From assembly GCF_047030795.1 (NCBI RefSeq), contig NZ_JBKYIC010000001.1: a stretch of DNA of 64,000 bases, one strand, 5' to 3'. The first letter of the stretch is position 1. Each line of letters begins with the position of its first letter. Below the pieces are notes generated by a model. It was given only the letters and a program-made list of their open reading frames with translations, did not search any database and had not been told where the DNA came from. A program made the translations under genes and the position numbers. The DNA comes from Frisingicoccus sp902471845. Its GTDB lineage: Bacteria; Bacillota; Clostridia; Lachnospirales; Lachnospiraceae. Positions 34,325 through 42,745 of this stretch are shown here, in pieces.

Positions 34325-35929
34325 ATGAACAAAGAATCTAGGTTTCAAAAGAAAATATATTCAGGACTGTGGATTTTGCTGGCCCTTTTGAGTATCAGTG
34401 CTTTGATTAAAGCATATTCAGTAGTTTCCTATATGGAACCATTATCCTATGGCCGGGTGGACATGGTCAATGGTAAATGGAAAATTGCAGAGGATGCACA
34501 GGGGCAGCTGCGATATCGATATTTGATCGGTGAAGAAGAAAAGGGAACTCTCAGGTTTTGCATGAAAACTTATTTGCCGGAATTTCAGCTTTTTTTGGAT
34601 GGAAAAGAGATATATTCTTTTTCAGACAGGAAGGGAACGGAGGGAAGAAGTCTGCATACATTAAGACTCCCGGAAGGCGCTCAGGGAAAGGAATTGATGA
34701 TTCAGACAAAGAAAACAAAAGACTTTATGGGAAAGTCAAAAGATTTGGGAAAGACTTACCTTGGTGAGGAAAGTGAAGTGGTTATCCGGCTTTTCTGGGA
34801 TAATAGCTATGCGCTTCTTTTTGGAGTTATTGCTGCGCTGGCCAGTCTCATCATGCTGTGTTTTTCACTGTTTTTCAGACGCAGAATGCAGGTAAATATG
34901 TTTTGGGCAATGATTAATCTGAGCGCATTTATCTTTATTACAGGACTCTGGGTGGTGACTGATTCGGAGATTCTGCTGTTTCTTACAAGTAAGATTTCGG
35001 GGGGAGTTTATGTTTCCTTTTTATCTTTCATGATCATGCCCATTTTCCTGTTGAGATTTATTGATTCTTTGTTTGGAAAAAGGATGAAAATAAAATGGCT
35101 TTATGGTCTGTTCCTGGTAAATGGGGTTTTATATGTTTTTAATTATATTTTTGAATTTGTTTCACAGTATTTGACTCTTGCACCGGCACATATATTATGT
35201 GTATGTTCAATTGTTATCGTAATGAAAAATATTTTTGAAATAAGGAAAAGCGGTGAAAAACAAGAGGAAACAGAGCAATTAATACATGGTTTTGTATTTT
35301 TGGCTGTATTTGTTTTAGCAGCTCTCGTTCTATTTTATATGAATCCGGTATCTCCATATGCCTATTTATACTGTATCGGGATTGCAATATTTATTTTTAA
35401 TCTGATCAAATTAGCGGTATTTAAGTTTTATGAACAACTGGAGGAGAATGCCAGCAGTGCGGCCTATCGGCGCCTGGCCTATACGGATGTGATGACAGGA
35501 CTGGGAAATCGAACGGCTTTTATAGAGGAACATGCAAAGGAAAGATTCGGCAAAGGAACAGCTTATATCTTATTTGATGTGAATAATCTGAAAATGATCA
35601 ATGACCAGTATGGGCATCAGATGGGTGATCTGGCGATTGTTACTGCGGCCAGATATATCAGGGAATTTTTTGGCAGTAAGGGTCGGTGTTTCCGAATTGG
35701 CGGCGATGAATTTGTTGTGATTTTAAAAGAAAGTCATGACGATGAAATAAAGATCAATCTTGAACGGTTTCGAAATCGTATGGAAAATGAAAACAGAAAC
35801 AGGAATATAGATATCAATATCGCCGCCGGCTATGCAGTAATGTCCGGAGATGGAGAGACAGAAGAGCAGCTTTTCAGGAGAGCAGACGCAAATATGTATG
35901 AAGAAAAGAAAAAAATGAAAAAGAATTGA
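34325..35929 (+). CDS. Membrane diguanylate cyclase (GGDEF)
   Basis: A 534-residue protein. One N-terminal helix (14-34) and an extracellular beta-rich domain (about 40-160) are followed by seven membrane helices (about 165-370), a layout like the 7TMR-DISM receptors. A C-terminal GGDEF domain (about 380-534) shows LTYTDVMTGLGNR-like start (residues read LAYTDVMTGLGNR) and an intact GGDEF active loop (FRIGGDEFVV). The RxxD inhibitory site at the usual position is absent (GSKG), so product inhibition is unlikely. It makes c-di-GMP from two GTP. It is probably transcribed with the upstream phosphodiesterase. Confidence 0.93.
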   Translation: MNKESRFQKKIYSGLWILLALLSISALIKAYSVVSYMEPLSYGRVDMVNGKWKIAEDAQGQLRYRYLIGEEEKGTLRFCMKTYLPEFQLFLDGKEIYSFSDRKGTEGRSLHTLRLPEGAQGKELMIQTKKTKDFMGKSKDLGKTYLGEESEVVIRLFWDNSYALLFGVIAALASLIMLCFSLFFRRRMQVNMFWAMINLSAFIFITGLWVVTDSEILLFLTSKISGGVYVSFLSFMIMPIFLLRFIDSLFGKRMKIKWLYGLFLVNGVLYVFNYIFEFVSQYLTLAPAHILCVCSIVIVMKNIFEIRKSGEKQEETEQLIHGFVFLAVFVLAALVLFYMNPVSPYAYLYCIGIAIFIFNLIKLAVFKFYEQLEENASSAAYRRLAYTDVMTGLGNRTAFIEEHAKERFGKGTAYILFDVNNLKMINDQYGHQMGDLAIVTAARYIREFFGSKGRCFRIGGDEFVVILKESHDDEIKINLERFRNRMENENRNRNIDINIAAGYAVMSGDGETEEQLFRRADANMYEEKKKMKKN

Positions 35930-35956
35930 TTCCAGTGGTGACTTCCGCAATATTTC

Positions 35957-35985
35957 TTGACAATGGAGTTTCATTTTACTATAAT
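35957..35985 (+). promoter_or_regulatory. Strong promoter before the amino-acid ABC operon
   Basis: A consensus TTGACA (35957-35962) and TATAAT (35980-35985) with a 17-bp spacer. The start near 35992 lies just before a hairpin leader with a terminator. Confidence 0.92.
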
Positions 35986-35991
35986 ATTAAA

Positions 35992-36058
35992 GTGAAATCA
36001 GCGGAAGACGATGGCGTCAAAAGATACGTTTGGTGTGCCTTGTGTTCCGCTTTTTTAA
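35992..36058 (+). ncRNA. Short structured leader RNA ending in a terminator
   Basis: About 60 nt of transcript. AGCGGAA (36000-36006) pairs with TTCCGCT (36045-36051) followed by a T run. Inside this helix GACG-ATGG-CGTC forms a second hairpin (36007-36018) and a third weak one can form around GGTGTGCC (36031-36038). The outer helix closing a multi-branched core just before a T run, between a strong promoter and the transporter gene, suggests either an attenuator/small riboswitch or a separate small RNA. It matches no riboswitch class that I can recall. Confidence 0.55.
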
Positions 36059-36082
36059 ATCATTTTGAGGAGGAATTATAAA

Positions 36083-36913
36083 ATGAAAAAACCATTAGCA
36101 TTATTATTATGTTCCGCTATGGTCGTTGGCGCACTTGTTGGATGTGGTTCCAAGAAAGAAGAAACAAAGGCTGCGGAAACGACTGCTGAAACAACAGCAG
36201 AAACTGGTGAAAGCAAAGAAGCAGCAGGCGGCGATAAAGAGTGGATTATCGCTACAGATACGGTTTTCAAACCTTTTGAGTATACCGATGAAAGCGGTAA
36301 CTTTGTAGGTATTGACGTGGATATTCTTGCAGCGATCGCAGAAGATCAGGGATTCAAGTATGAGTTACAGAGCCTTGGTTTTGATGCAGCTGCTATGGCT
36401 GTACAGGCCGGACAGGCAGATGCCATCATCGCCGGTGCAACGATCAAACAGGAACGTATCGATTCCGGCTGGATTTTCTCAGAAGGTTATTATAATGCAA
36501 CACAGACTTTTGTTGTTGCAGCAGACAGCGATATTACAAGCTATGAAGATCTGAGCGGCAAGAATGTTGCTGTAAAACAGGGTACAGCAGGCGCTGATTT
36601 TGCCAACAGCCTGAAAGATGAATATGGCTTTACAGTAACAACATTTGAAGATTCACCATCCATGTATCAGGATGTTGTTCTTGGAAACAGCGCAGCATGT
36701 GTTGAAGATACACCAATTATGGCTTCCAATATTAAAGAAGGCGGACTGGATCTGAAGATTCCGGAAGGCATGGAGAGCGAAGGCGCACCTTATGGTTTTG
36801 CTATTATGGATGAAAAGAATCAGGAATTACTGGATATGTTCAATACCGGTCTTGCAAACATTAAAGAAAACGGTACATACGATGAAATTATTGCAAAATA
36901 TTTAGGTGAATAA
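36083..36913 (+). CDS. Amino-acid ABC transporter substrate-binding lipoprotein
   Basis: A 276-residue extracellular receptor. A lipoprotein signal ending in VGALVGCGSKK gives a lipidated cysteine near residue 20, and a low-complexity Thr/Glu/Ala linker follows. The SBP_bac_3 domain (about 55-276) has WIIATDTVFKPFEY, GIDVDILAAIAE and GKNVAVKQGTAGADF. The family binds polar amino acids; the ligand is not deducible. The ATG at 36083 has GAGGAGG 8 nt upstream. A hairpin after the stop may let the receptor be made in excess over the permease and ATPase. Confidence 0.94.
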   Translation: MKKPLALLLCSAMVVGALVGCGSKKEETKAAETTAETTAETGESKEAAGGDKEWIIATDTVFKPFEYTDESGNFVGIDVDILAAIAEDQGFKYELQSLGFDAAAMAVQAGQADAIIAGATIKQERIDSGWIFSEGYYNATQTFVVAADSDITSYEDLSGKNVAVKQGTAGADFANSLKDEYGFTVTTFEDSPSMYQDVVLGNSAACVEDTPIMASNIKEGGLDLKIPEGMESEGAPYGFAIMDEKNQELLDMFNTGLANIKENGTYDEIIAKYLGE

Positions 36914-36951
36914 TTATAAGAAAATCACATGATGGATATTTTAAAGGGAAC

Positions 36952-36992
36952 GCCGGGGATTCTGAAAGAATTTCCGGCATTCTTGTTTTTTT
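36952..36992 (+). terminator. Intra-operon terminator after the binding protein
   Basis: GCCGG (36952-36956) extends through GGATTC to pair with GAATTTCCGGC (36968-36978), followed by a T-rich tail. Leaky termination here would give more receptor than membrane subunits. Confidence 0.75.
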
Positions 36993-37051
36993 ATTATCAA
37001 TGTGATAAAATTATAAATATTCAATAAATACATACAGAAGGAGAAGTGTGA

Positions 37052-37729
37052 ATGGGCGCGATACTTAATACTTATTTCAACATGTTGTTGAAGTCTCTCG
37101 GCAATACGATGCTGCTGACATTGCTGGCGCTGGTTTTTGCCCTGGTTATTGGTCTGATTTTTGCATTGATGAATGTTGGCAAGAATCGGATATTTAATTT
37201 GATAGGCACGATTTATGTGGATGCGGTGCGTGGTGTGCCTTTGATTGTATTGGCATATTTTATCTATTTTGGTATACCTCAGGGAGTGAAATCTCTGGGA
37301 TTTACAGATTTCAGATTGACAGCTCTGCAGGCCGGTGTTGCTGCGCTGGCGATGAACTGCGGCGCTTATATGGCGGAGATTATCCGTGCTGGTATTGAAA
37401 GTGTGGACAAAGGTCAGATGGAGGCGGCCAGAAGTCTGGGACTTCCTTATGGAAAAAGTATGCGTCGGGTCGTTCTTCCTCAGGCGATTCGCACTATGAT
37501 TCCTTCTATTATTAATCAGTTTATCATTACACTGAAAGATACATCGATTCTTTCTGCAATTGGCTTTCCTGAACTTACGAATACAGGTAAGACGGTGGCC
37601 AGCAATACGATGGACCTGATATCGACATGGGCGGTCATTGCTATTTTCTATCTGGTAGTTATCACCTTGCTCAGTAAGTTGGCCAAGTATATAGAAAGGA
37701 GGATAAAACGTGGAACAGAAGAATATTAA
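37052..37729 (+). CDS. Amino-acid ABC transporter permease (HisM family)
   Basis: A 225-residue inner-membrane subunit with about five helices and the BPD_transp_1 fold. The cytoplasmic coupling loop is EAARSLGLPYGKSMRRVVLP, and the early motif LLKSLGNTMLLTLLAL is typical of the polar amino acid (HEAT) type. The end overlaps the ATPase start by 20 nt. Confidence 0.95.
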   Translation: MGAILNTYFNMLLKSLGNTMLLTLLALVFALVIGLIFALMNVGKNRIFNLIGTIYVDAVRGVPLIVLAYFIYFGIPQGVKSLGFTDFRLTALQAGVAALAMNCGAYMAEIIRAGIESVDKGQMEAARSLGLPYGKSMRRVVLPQAIRTMIPSIINQFIITLKDTSILSAIGFPELTNTGKTVASNTMDLISTWAVIAIFYLVVITLLSKLAKYIERRIKRGTEEY

Positions 37730-38450
37730 AGTTCATGTAGCAAATCTGAAAAAAAGCTTCGGCAAGTTAGAAGTTTTGAAAGATATAAGTATGGATATCC
37801 AGGAAGGCGAGGTTGTTGTTCTTCTTGGACCTTCCGGAAGCGGTAAATCCACCTTTCTGCGGTGCCTGAATCAGCTCGAGGTGGCGACAGACGGTACGAT
37901 CATTGTGGATGGTTTTAATGTGACGGATAAACATGTGGATATTAATAAAGTCCGTGAGAATATTGGGATGGTATTCCAGCATTTCAACCTGTTCCCACAT
38001 ATGTCGGTCATTGAGAATATCATGCTGGCGCCGGTAGAATTAAAAAAGATGACCAGGGAAGAAGCGAAAGAAAAAGGTATGCAGCTTCTTACCCGTGTTG
38101 GTATGGAGGCGAAGGCTGATGTTTATCCACCGCAGCTTTCCGGCGGTCAGAAACAGCGTGTCGCCATTGCCAGAGCTTTGGCGATGAATCCGGATATTAT
38201 GCTCTTTGATGAACCGACGTCTGCTCTGGACCCGGAGATGGTCGGTGAAGTTCTGGAGGTTATGAAAGAACTGGCCAGAGGCGGTATGACCATGGTCGTT
38301 GTTACCCATGAGATTGGGTTCGCTAGAGAAGTTGCAAATCGTATTGTCTTTATGGATGGCGGTTATATTGTGGAGCAGGGAACACCGGAAGAAGTTCTCA
38401 AAAATCCAAAAGAAGCAAGAACCATTGATTTCCTGAATAAAGTTTTATAA
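37710..38450 (+). CDS. Amino-acid ABC transporter ATP-binding protein (GlnQ type)
   Basis: A 246-residue ATPase. Walker A GPSGSGKST, signature LSGGQKQRVAIARALA, Walker B IMLFDEPTSALDPE and the H-loop VVTHE are intact. It powers the importer with the preceding permease and lipoprotein. The start is GTG at 37710 with GGAGG upstream; overlap with the permease gene implies coupled translation. Confidence 0.96.
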   Translation: MEQKNIKVHVANLKKSFGKLEVLKDISMDIQEGEVVVLLGPSGSGKSTFLRCLNQLEVATDGTIIVDGFNVTDKHVDINKVRENIGMVFQHFNLFPHMSVIENIMLAPVELKKMTREEAKEKGMQLLTRVGMEAKADVYPPQLSGGQKQRVAIARALAMNPDIMLFDEPTSALDPEMVGEVLEVMKELARGGMTMVVVTHEIGFAREVANRIVFMDGGYIVEQGTPEEVLKNPKEARTIDFLNKVL

Positions 38451-38470
38451 ACCGGAAGGAGAAGGTCCTT

Positions 38471-39055
38471 ATGAGAAAAATTATTACGATCAGCCGTGAG
38501 TTTGGCGCCTATGGCGGAACCATCGGTCTTAAAGTCGCAGAAAAATTGGGTTATGAGTTTTACAATAAAGAGATTATTTTACAGGCTGCCAAATATTCCA
38601 ATGTAGATATGGATAGTCTGCAGAAGTGGGATGAAAAAGTGCCGATTAATTTCGGTTTTGCCCAGAGCTTATTTGATTTCTATAATAAACCTTTAAATGA
38701 GAAACTTTTTGCAGCTCAGAAAAAGGTCATTCGGGAAATCGGCGAAAAAGGCAATTGCGTCATTGTCGGACGGAATGCCAATTCTATCCTGAGAGAATTT
38801 GACAACGCATTGCACGTTTTTGTACATGCGGAACCTTATTTCCGTATCATGCATCTGAAAGAAAAAATGCCGGATTCGTCGGAAGCAAAGATTATTGAGC
38901 GGATGCGGGCCGTGGACAAGACCCGAAGGAAATATTGCTCCTACTATACGAACACAGAGTTTGGCGTGGCGGATTTCTATGACCTCTGTCTGAGTTCGTC
39001 TACATTGGGTGTGGATACCTGTGTGGATATCATCTGTCAGTTGGCGGCAAAATAA
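38471..39055 (+). CDS. Cytidylate kinase-like family protein
   Basis: A 194-residue P-loop kinase-like protein of the Cytidylate_kin2 type. ITISREFGAYGGTIGLKVAEK gives a modified Walker A (the usual GxGGS pattern), and GNCVIVGRNANSIL and the LID-like HLKEKMP follow. It differs from true Cmk in size and order of motifs; the substrate is unknown. It starts 20 bp after the transporter ATPase. Its stop codon shares bases (TAATG) with the start of a decayed response-regulator gene. Confidence 0.85.
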   Translation: MRKIITISREFGAYGGTIGLKVAEKLGYEFYNKEIILQAAKYSNVDMDSLQKWDEKVPINFGFAQSLFDFYNKPLNEKLFAAQKKVIREIGEKGNCVIVGRNANSILREFDNALHVFVHAEPYFRIMHLKEKMPDSSEAKIIERMRAVDKTRRKYCSYYTNTEFGVADFYDLCLSSSTLGVDTCVDIICQLAAK

Positions 39056-39277
39056 TGAAGATTTTAGTAATCGAGGATGACAGCGGACTGAATCGGGGAC
39101 TGGCCTTTGCCCTTTCTCAGAAGGGGTATGAGGCGGTGACAGCGGCTTCGGCCGGAGAAGAGCGGCATCCGTATTGGTATTCTTTCGATGGATATCTATA
39201 CCCGTATTATGATTACCGATGAGGGGATGGGAATTTCCGAAAAAGAATATCCGAAAATTTTTCAGTGTTTTTACTAA
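39055..39277 (+). pseudogene. Decayed two-component system (regulator head fused to kinase tail)
   Basis: The frame from ATG 39055 reads MKILVIEDDSGLNRGLAFAL and about 17 more residues of a receiver domain, then changes into unrelated sequence and stops at 39222. Another frame (39167-39277) reads TRIMITDEGMGISEKEYPKI and ends FQCFY, which is the G1-box region of a histidine kinase ATPase domain. A large deletion has joined the start of a response-regulator gene to the end of its kinase gene. Neither can be functional. Confidence 0.85.
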
Positions 39278-39281
39278 ATCA

Positions 39282-39325
39282 AGGGTAGGTTCTTACAAAA
39301 CTGTAAGAACTTACCCTCTTTTTTG
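39282..39325 (+). terminator. Strong hairpin terminator after the decayed two-component genes
   Basis: AGGGTAGGTTCTTACA (39282-39297) pairs over 16 bp with TGTAAGAACTTACCCT (39302-39317), followed by CTTTTTTTTG. It is well kept although the upstream genes are dead. Confidence 0.9.
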
Positions 39326-39386
39326 TCAATGGGCTGTAAGGTGCAGATGCTAGAATTAGGACAGAATAAATAAAGGGGGCATCGCC

Positions 39387-39719
39387 ATGAGGATATTAGA
39401 AACAAAGGATTTAAAGAAATATTATGGGAAGGGTGCTGGTTTGGTAAAAGCGTTGGATGGCGTCAATCTGACTGTGGAACTGGACGGATGGCGTGTAGAT
39501 TCCCGCTATATTGAAGAGGGTGTGGAAATTCTTGGAATTCAGGATAAGATGGACAGTCCTCCGAATCAGCTTTCCGGAGGACAGTAGCAACGGGTGGCAA
39601 TTGCCAGGGCACTGGCGTCGAAACCAGTCATTATATTGGCCGATGGCAGCTTTACCGGCGTATCTGCAAAAAAAGTATTGTGGAGCGTCTCAGAGAGGCG
39701 GAGTAAAATAAGGTATTGA
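39387..39719 (+). pseudogene. Decayed ABC transporter ATPase (MacB/BceA type)
   Basis: The N-terminus MRILETKDLKKYYGKGAG is that of an antimicrobial-peptide or lipoprotein-type ABC ATPase. After VNLTVE it jumps directly to GVEILGIQDKMDSPPNQLSGGQ, so the Walker A region is deleted. A TAG at 39585-39587 interrupts LSGGQ-QRVAIARALASKP, and the sequence then degenerates to a stop at 39719. With the two-component remnant upstream this is the relic of a sensor-regulator-exporter module. Confidence 0.88.
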
Positions 39720-39744
39720 CTTCTTTGTCTTACAAGTGTAATAT
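39716..39744 (+). promoter_or_regulatory. Promoter of the repeat lipoprotein gene
   Basis: TTGACT (39716-39721), 17-bp spacer, TAATAT (39739-39744). A BlaI-type operator overlaps the spacer and first bases of the -10 box and a second lies just downstream, so a bound repressor would block it. Confidence 0.82.
39731..39740 (+). promoter_or_regulatory. BlaI-type operator 1
   Basis: TACA-AG-TGTA within CTTACAAGTGTAATA. It matches the TACA-N2-TGTA dyad recognised by BlaI/MecI repressors and overlaps the promoter's -10 box. Confidence 0.82.
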
Positions 39745-39760
39745 TATAAAATACAAATCC

Positions 39761-39770
39761 TACACATGTA
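39761..39770 (+). promoter_or_regulatory. BlaI-type operator 2
   Basis: TACA-CA-TGTA within CCTACACATGTAAGA, 30 bp (centre to centre) from operator 1 and just upstream of the RBS AAAAGGAGG. Confidence 0.82.
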
Positions 39771-39792
39771 AGATAAAAGGAGGTCATATACC

Positions 39793-42741
39793 ATGAAAAA
39801 AAGATTGATTCTGATCTTTCTCATACTTATGTTCAGTGTGACAGGATGTGCGGGAAAGGCGCAGGAAGATAAAAAAGATATATTGGAAGCCGGGCAGGAG
39901 GCAGGCAAATGTTTTCAGGACATTTATACATCGGCCTCGGCCTCGGGAACATTGGAGAATCCGGAAACAATGGAAGCGATTCTGGAATGTCTTGGCAGTG
40001 CAGGCTACAGTGCCGTGGATGAAGATAATCAGTTTAATATGACCCATCCAGAGCCGGTGGAAGCGTTTTGCCAGAAGGTCAGTGAAGGACAGCCGGGTGA
40101 AATGCGGCTGATCGTGGTCATGTCTACGGCCAGTTTTAGTTGTTATGATTTTTCCTCCGATGGTGACGGTGTGGAAATTACAAAATGTGTTGTCAATTGG
40201 AATGAGAATCAGCCTGAAGCCGGATTTAAAGAGGAATTTTCGGCGGTATCCTGGATGTATACGGATAAAGGCTATCTGTTTTTTGAGCGTTCTTTGCCGA
40301 CAGGTTATGAAAAAACGATGGGATATACGGGTATCCGGGTGAAACCGCTGGATGTCCGATGCCGGGAAGCCTGCCGGGATTATATTGCACCGGTGAACTA
40401 TTATCTGAACAATATGTTTATCTGTGACTGGGACGAGACCAATTTTAATACGCTGAACTTTTATGATCTGTTTGAACTGCTGTATCGTATGGATTACGGC
40501 TGTGAATCACCCTATGGCATAAAAGCGGAGGATGATCGGTATGAGATTCCAGGGAATGAGTTTGAAGGACTGTTTTTAAAATATTTTAATATGGATGCAG
40601 AGACACTTCAAAAGCGTACGGTTTATCATAAAGAGAATCAGATGTACCAATACCGGCCGCGGGGGATGCATGATGTGGCACGTATTACCAATATTCCTTA
40701 TCCCGAGGTGGTGGACTGTATTCAGAACAGTGACGGTACACTCACGTTGACCGTGGATGCCATCTGGCCGGCCAAGATGATGGATCAGGCCTTTTCTCAT
40801 CAGGTCGTGATTCGTCCGATGGAGGACGGAAGTTTCCAATATGTATCCAATACGGTGATCCCTCTGGAAAATGCCGTAGAACCAAACTGGTATACAGAGC
40901 GGACGGCCATCAGTATATTGACAGAGGAAGAGCGAAATGGGTTGAGGGAGGATGCCCTGGCCCTGGCTGGTGCCGATGGAGATATCTGCAGTAAGGTTGA
41001 TGGCATGAATGCAGACAGATATGAGGACGCTGTTCAGTTTTACAGTGCCTATAAAGAAGGAAGAGACGGGCAGGTGACTCTGTACCGGGCGTATAAGAAT
41101 GGAATATTTGGCGCAATCACCTTTACTTACAGGGAAGGACGGCTCCAAACCTACTTTGTGGGGATTCACTGGAACCGGGAAGGGAAAGCGGAAGTCTATC
41201 AGACAGGCGATGGCAATATTGTGGATTTAAATTTGACGAAAAAAGGTTATTTTATTTATACGAATGAATTCACAGTCATGCATGGAAGTCTGAGGGAATA
41301 TTTTCGACTGAAGCCTCTGCCGGAGAAATGCCAGGAACTGACAGAAAAATACATATCGGGCTTAAGTTATGTGGATTATGAACTCCTTTTGAATGATTGG
41401 GATCAGGAGCGAATTGCAGCATATTTAAATACATCTCTGTTTTTGGATATTTATCGAATGAAGACCGGAGGGACGCCGGAATTAGAAAATGGGAAGATTC
41501 CGGCAGAAATTTTTGAATCAGTGATGACGGAAGCCTTTCCGGTAACTGTGGAACAGCTTCGAAACAGCTGTCATTATGAGGAGGAAAGTCAAAGTTATCC
41601 ATTGGAGCGCGCATGCTCCAAACAGTTTGCACCTTTTGGCGAAGTAGTGGATTATCGGGAGAACGGCGATGGTACGCTGACACTTTTTGTAGAGGCGGTG
41701 TGGACCGATTATAATACGGATTGTGCCTATAAGAATGAGATTCTAGTGGAACCGATTGATGATGGAAGCTGTAGATATTTGTCGAATAAGGTTGAAAAAA
41801 CAGGAACAGATAGGGAAGCGCTGGCGGAAGAAGGCAATATCATACTTGGAACCAACGATTATGACGGAATGACAAATTACGAGAAAATGGAAGCTTTTCT
41901 TGAAAAAGCAGAAGCCGGAGAGGCATGTGAAACAGAGGTCTATGAAATTCATGCCGACGGCGGCTACGGCAGATATCGGTTTTATTTTGACGGACAAAAT
42001 ATGCGGGTAGCCATTGCTGTTGTCACATGGAATACGCAGGGGCCGGTGAGCATGGGAAATTATGAGTATCAGATAGAGAACTGGTCGTATACGGAGAAAG
42101 GATGGTTCAGTTATACTCTGGATGTGCCTGAACCGCCGGAGGTATCGGAAGTCATTCAGGATCAGGTGATGATGCGGGTGCGTCCGATGCCGGAAGATTA
42201 CAGAGATTTCACCGAACGGTGGCTTGCACCTGTCGGTTACCAGCGGAATAACATGTTCAGTATCGAATGGGACAGCGAACATATGGAAAAACTGGATTTT
42301 AACGGACTTTACGAAGCTTTTTATATGCTTTCCTGCGGTGAAGTTTTTGAAAGTGACGATTTCCCGGAGGGCATTCCGGCAGAGGATTTTGAAGAACGAA
42401 TGCTAAAATATCTTCCGATAACGCGGGAAAATCTTCGGGAATATGCGGCTTACAATGAAACGGCAAATACCTATGGATGTGCCAATCTGGGCTGTGGTAA
42501 TTACTCAGTAGATGCTTTCTGGACCTCCATTCCGGAAGTCGTGGATATTCGTGAAAATGGGGATGGAACATGGACAGTAACGGTGGATGCTGTATGTGAA
42601 AGAAAGGGAACCGACCGGATACTGAGTCATGAATTGACGGTGGATTTCCCGGAAGAAGGTACAATCCGGTATTTGGGGAATCATATTTTAGATGAAGGTG
42701 CAAGTCAGATTCCCCTGTACCGGTATCGTGTCAGTCAATGA
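39793..42741 (+). CDS. Large lipoprotein with three tandem repeats (DUF6070-like), BlaI target
   Basis: A 982-residue surface lipoprotein: signal helix RLILIFLILMFSVTGCAG with a lipobox cysteine near residue 19. The rest is three divergent repeats of about 300 residues. Each holds, in order, a beta-rich part, a Y-T-(D/E)-K-G-(Y/W) segment, an R-(V/L)-(K/R)-P-(L/M) strand, a helix pair before (C/E)-W-D, and an acidic N-(S/G)-DGT-(L/W)-T-(L/V) strand with a Y-(V/L)-(S/G)-N end. I recall the family as DUF6070, but this is from memory. No catalytic motif is recognised. Two BlaI operators cover its promoter and blaI-blaR1 lie convergently downstream, so it is probably induced by beta-lactams or cell-wall stress. 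It ends 4 bp before the blaR1 stop. Confidence 0.8.
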   Translation: MKKRLILIFLILMFSVTGCAGKAQEDKKDILEAGQEAGKCFQDIYTSASASGTLENPETMEAILECLGSAGYSAVDEDNQFNMTHPEPVEAFCQKVSEGQPGEMRLIVVMSTASFSCYDFSSDGDGVEITKCVVNWNENQPEAGFKEEFSAVSWMYTDKGYLFFERSLPTGYEKTMGYTGIRVKPLDVRCREACRDYIAPVNYYLNNMFICDWDETNFNTLNFYDLFELLYRMDYGCESPYGIKAEDDRYEIPGNEFEGLFLKYFNMDAETLQKRTVYHKENQMYQYRPRGMHDVARITNIPYPEVVDCIQNSDGTLTLTVDAIWPAKMMDQAFSHQVVIRPMEDGSFQYVSNTVIPLENAVEPNWYTERTAISILTEEERNGLREDALALAGADGDICSKVDGMNADRYEDAVQFYSAYKEGRDGQVTLYRAYKNGIFGAITFTYREGRLQTYFVGIHWNREGKAEVYQTGDGNIVDLNLTKKGYFIYTNEFTVMHGSLREYFRLKPLPEKCQELTEKYISGLSYVDYELLLNDWDQERIAAYLNTSLFLDIYRMKTGGTPELENGKIPAEIFESVMTEAFPVTVEQLRNSCHYEEESQSYPLERACSKQFAPFGEVVDYRENGDGTLTLFVEAVWTDYNTDCAYKNEILVEPIDDGSCRYLSNKVEKTGTDREALAEEGNIILGTNDYDGMTNYEKMEAFLEKAEAGEACETEVYEIHADGGYGRYRFYFDGQNMRVAIAVVTWNTQGPVSMGNYEYQIENWSYTEKGWFSYTLDVPEPPEVSEVIQDQVMMRVRPMPEDYRDFTERWLAPVGYQRNNMFSIEWDSEHMEKLDFNGLYEAFYMLSCGEVFESDDFPEGIPAEDFEERMLKYLPITRENLREYAAYNETANTYGCANLGCGNYSVDAFWTSIPEVVDIRENGDGTWTVTVDAVCERKGTDRILSHELTVDFPEEGTIRYLGNHILDEGASQIPLYRYRVSQ

Positions 42742-42745
42742 TAAA

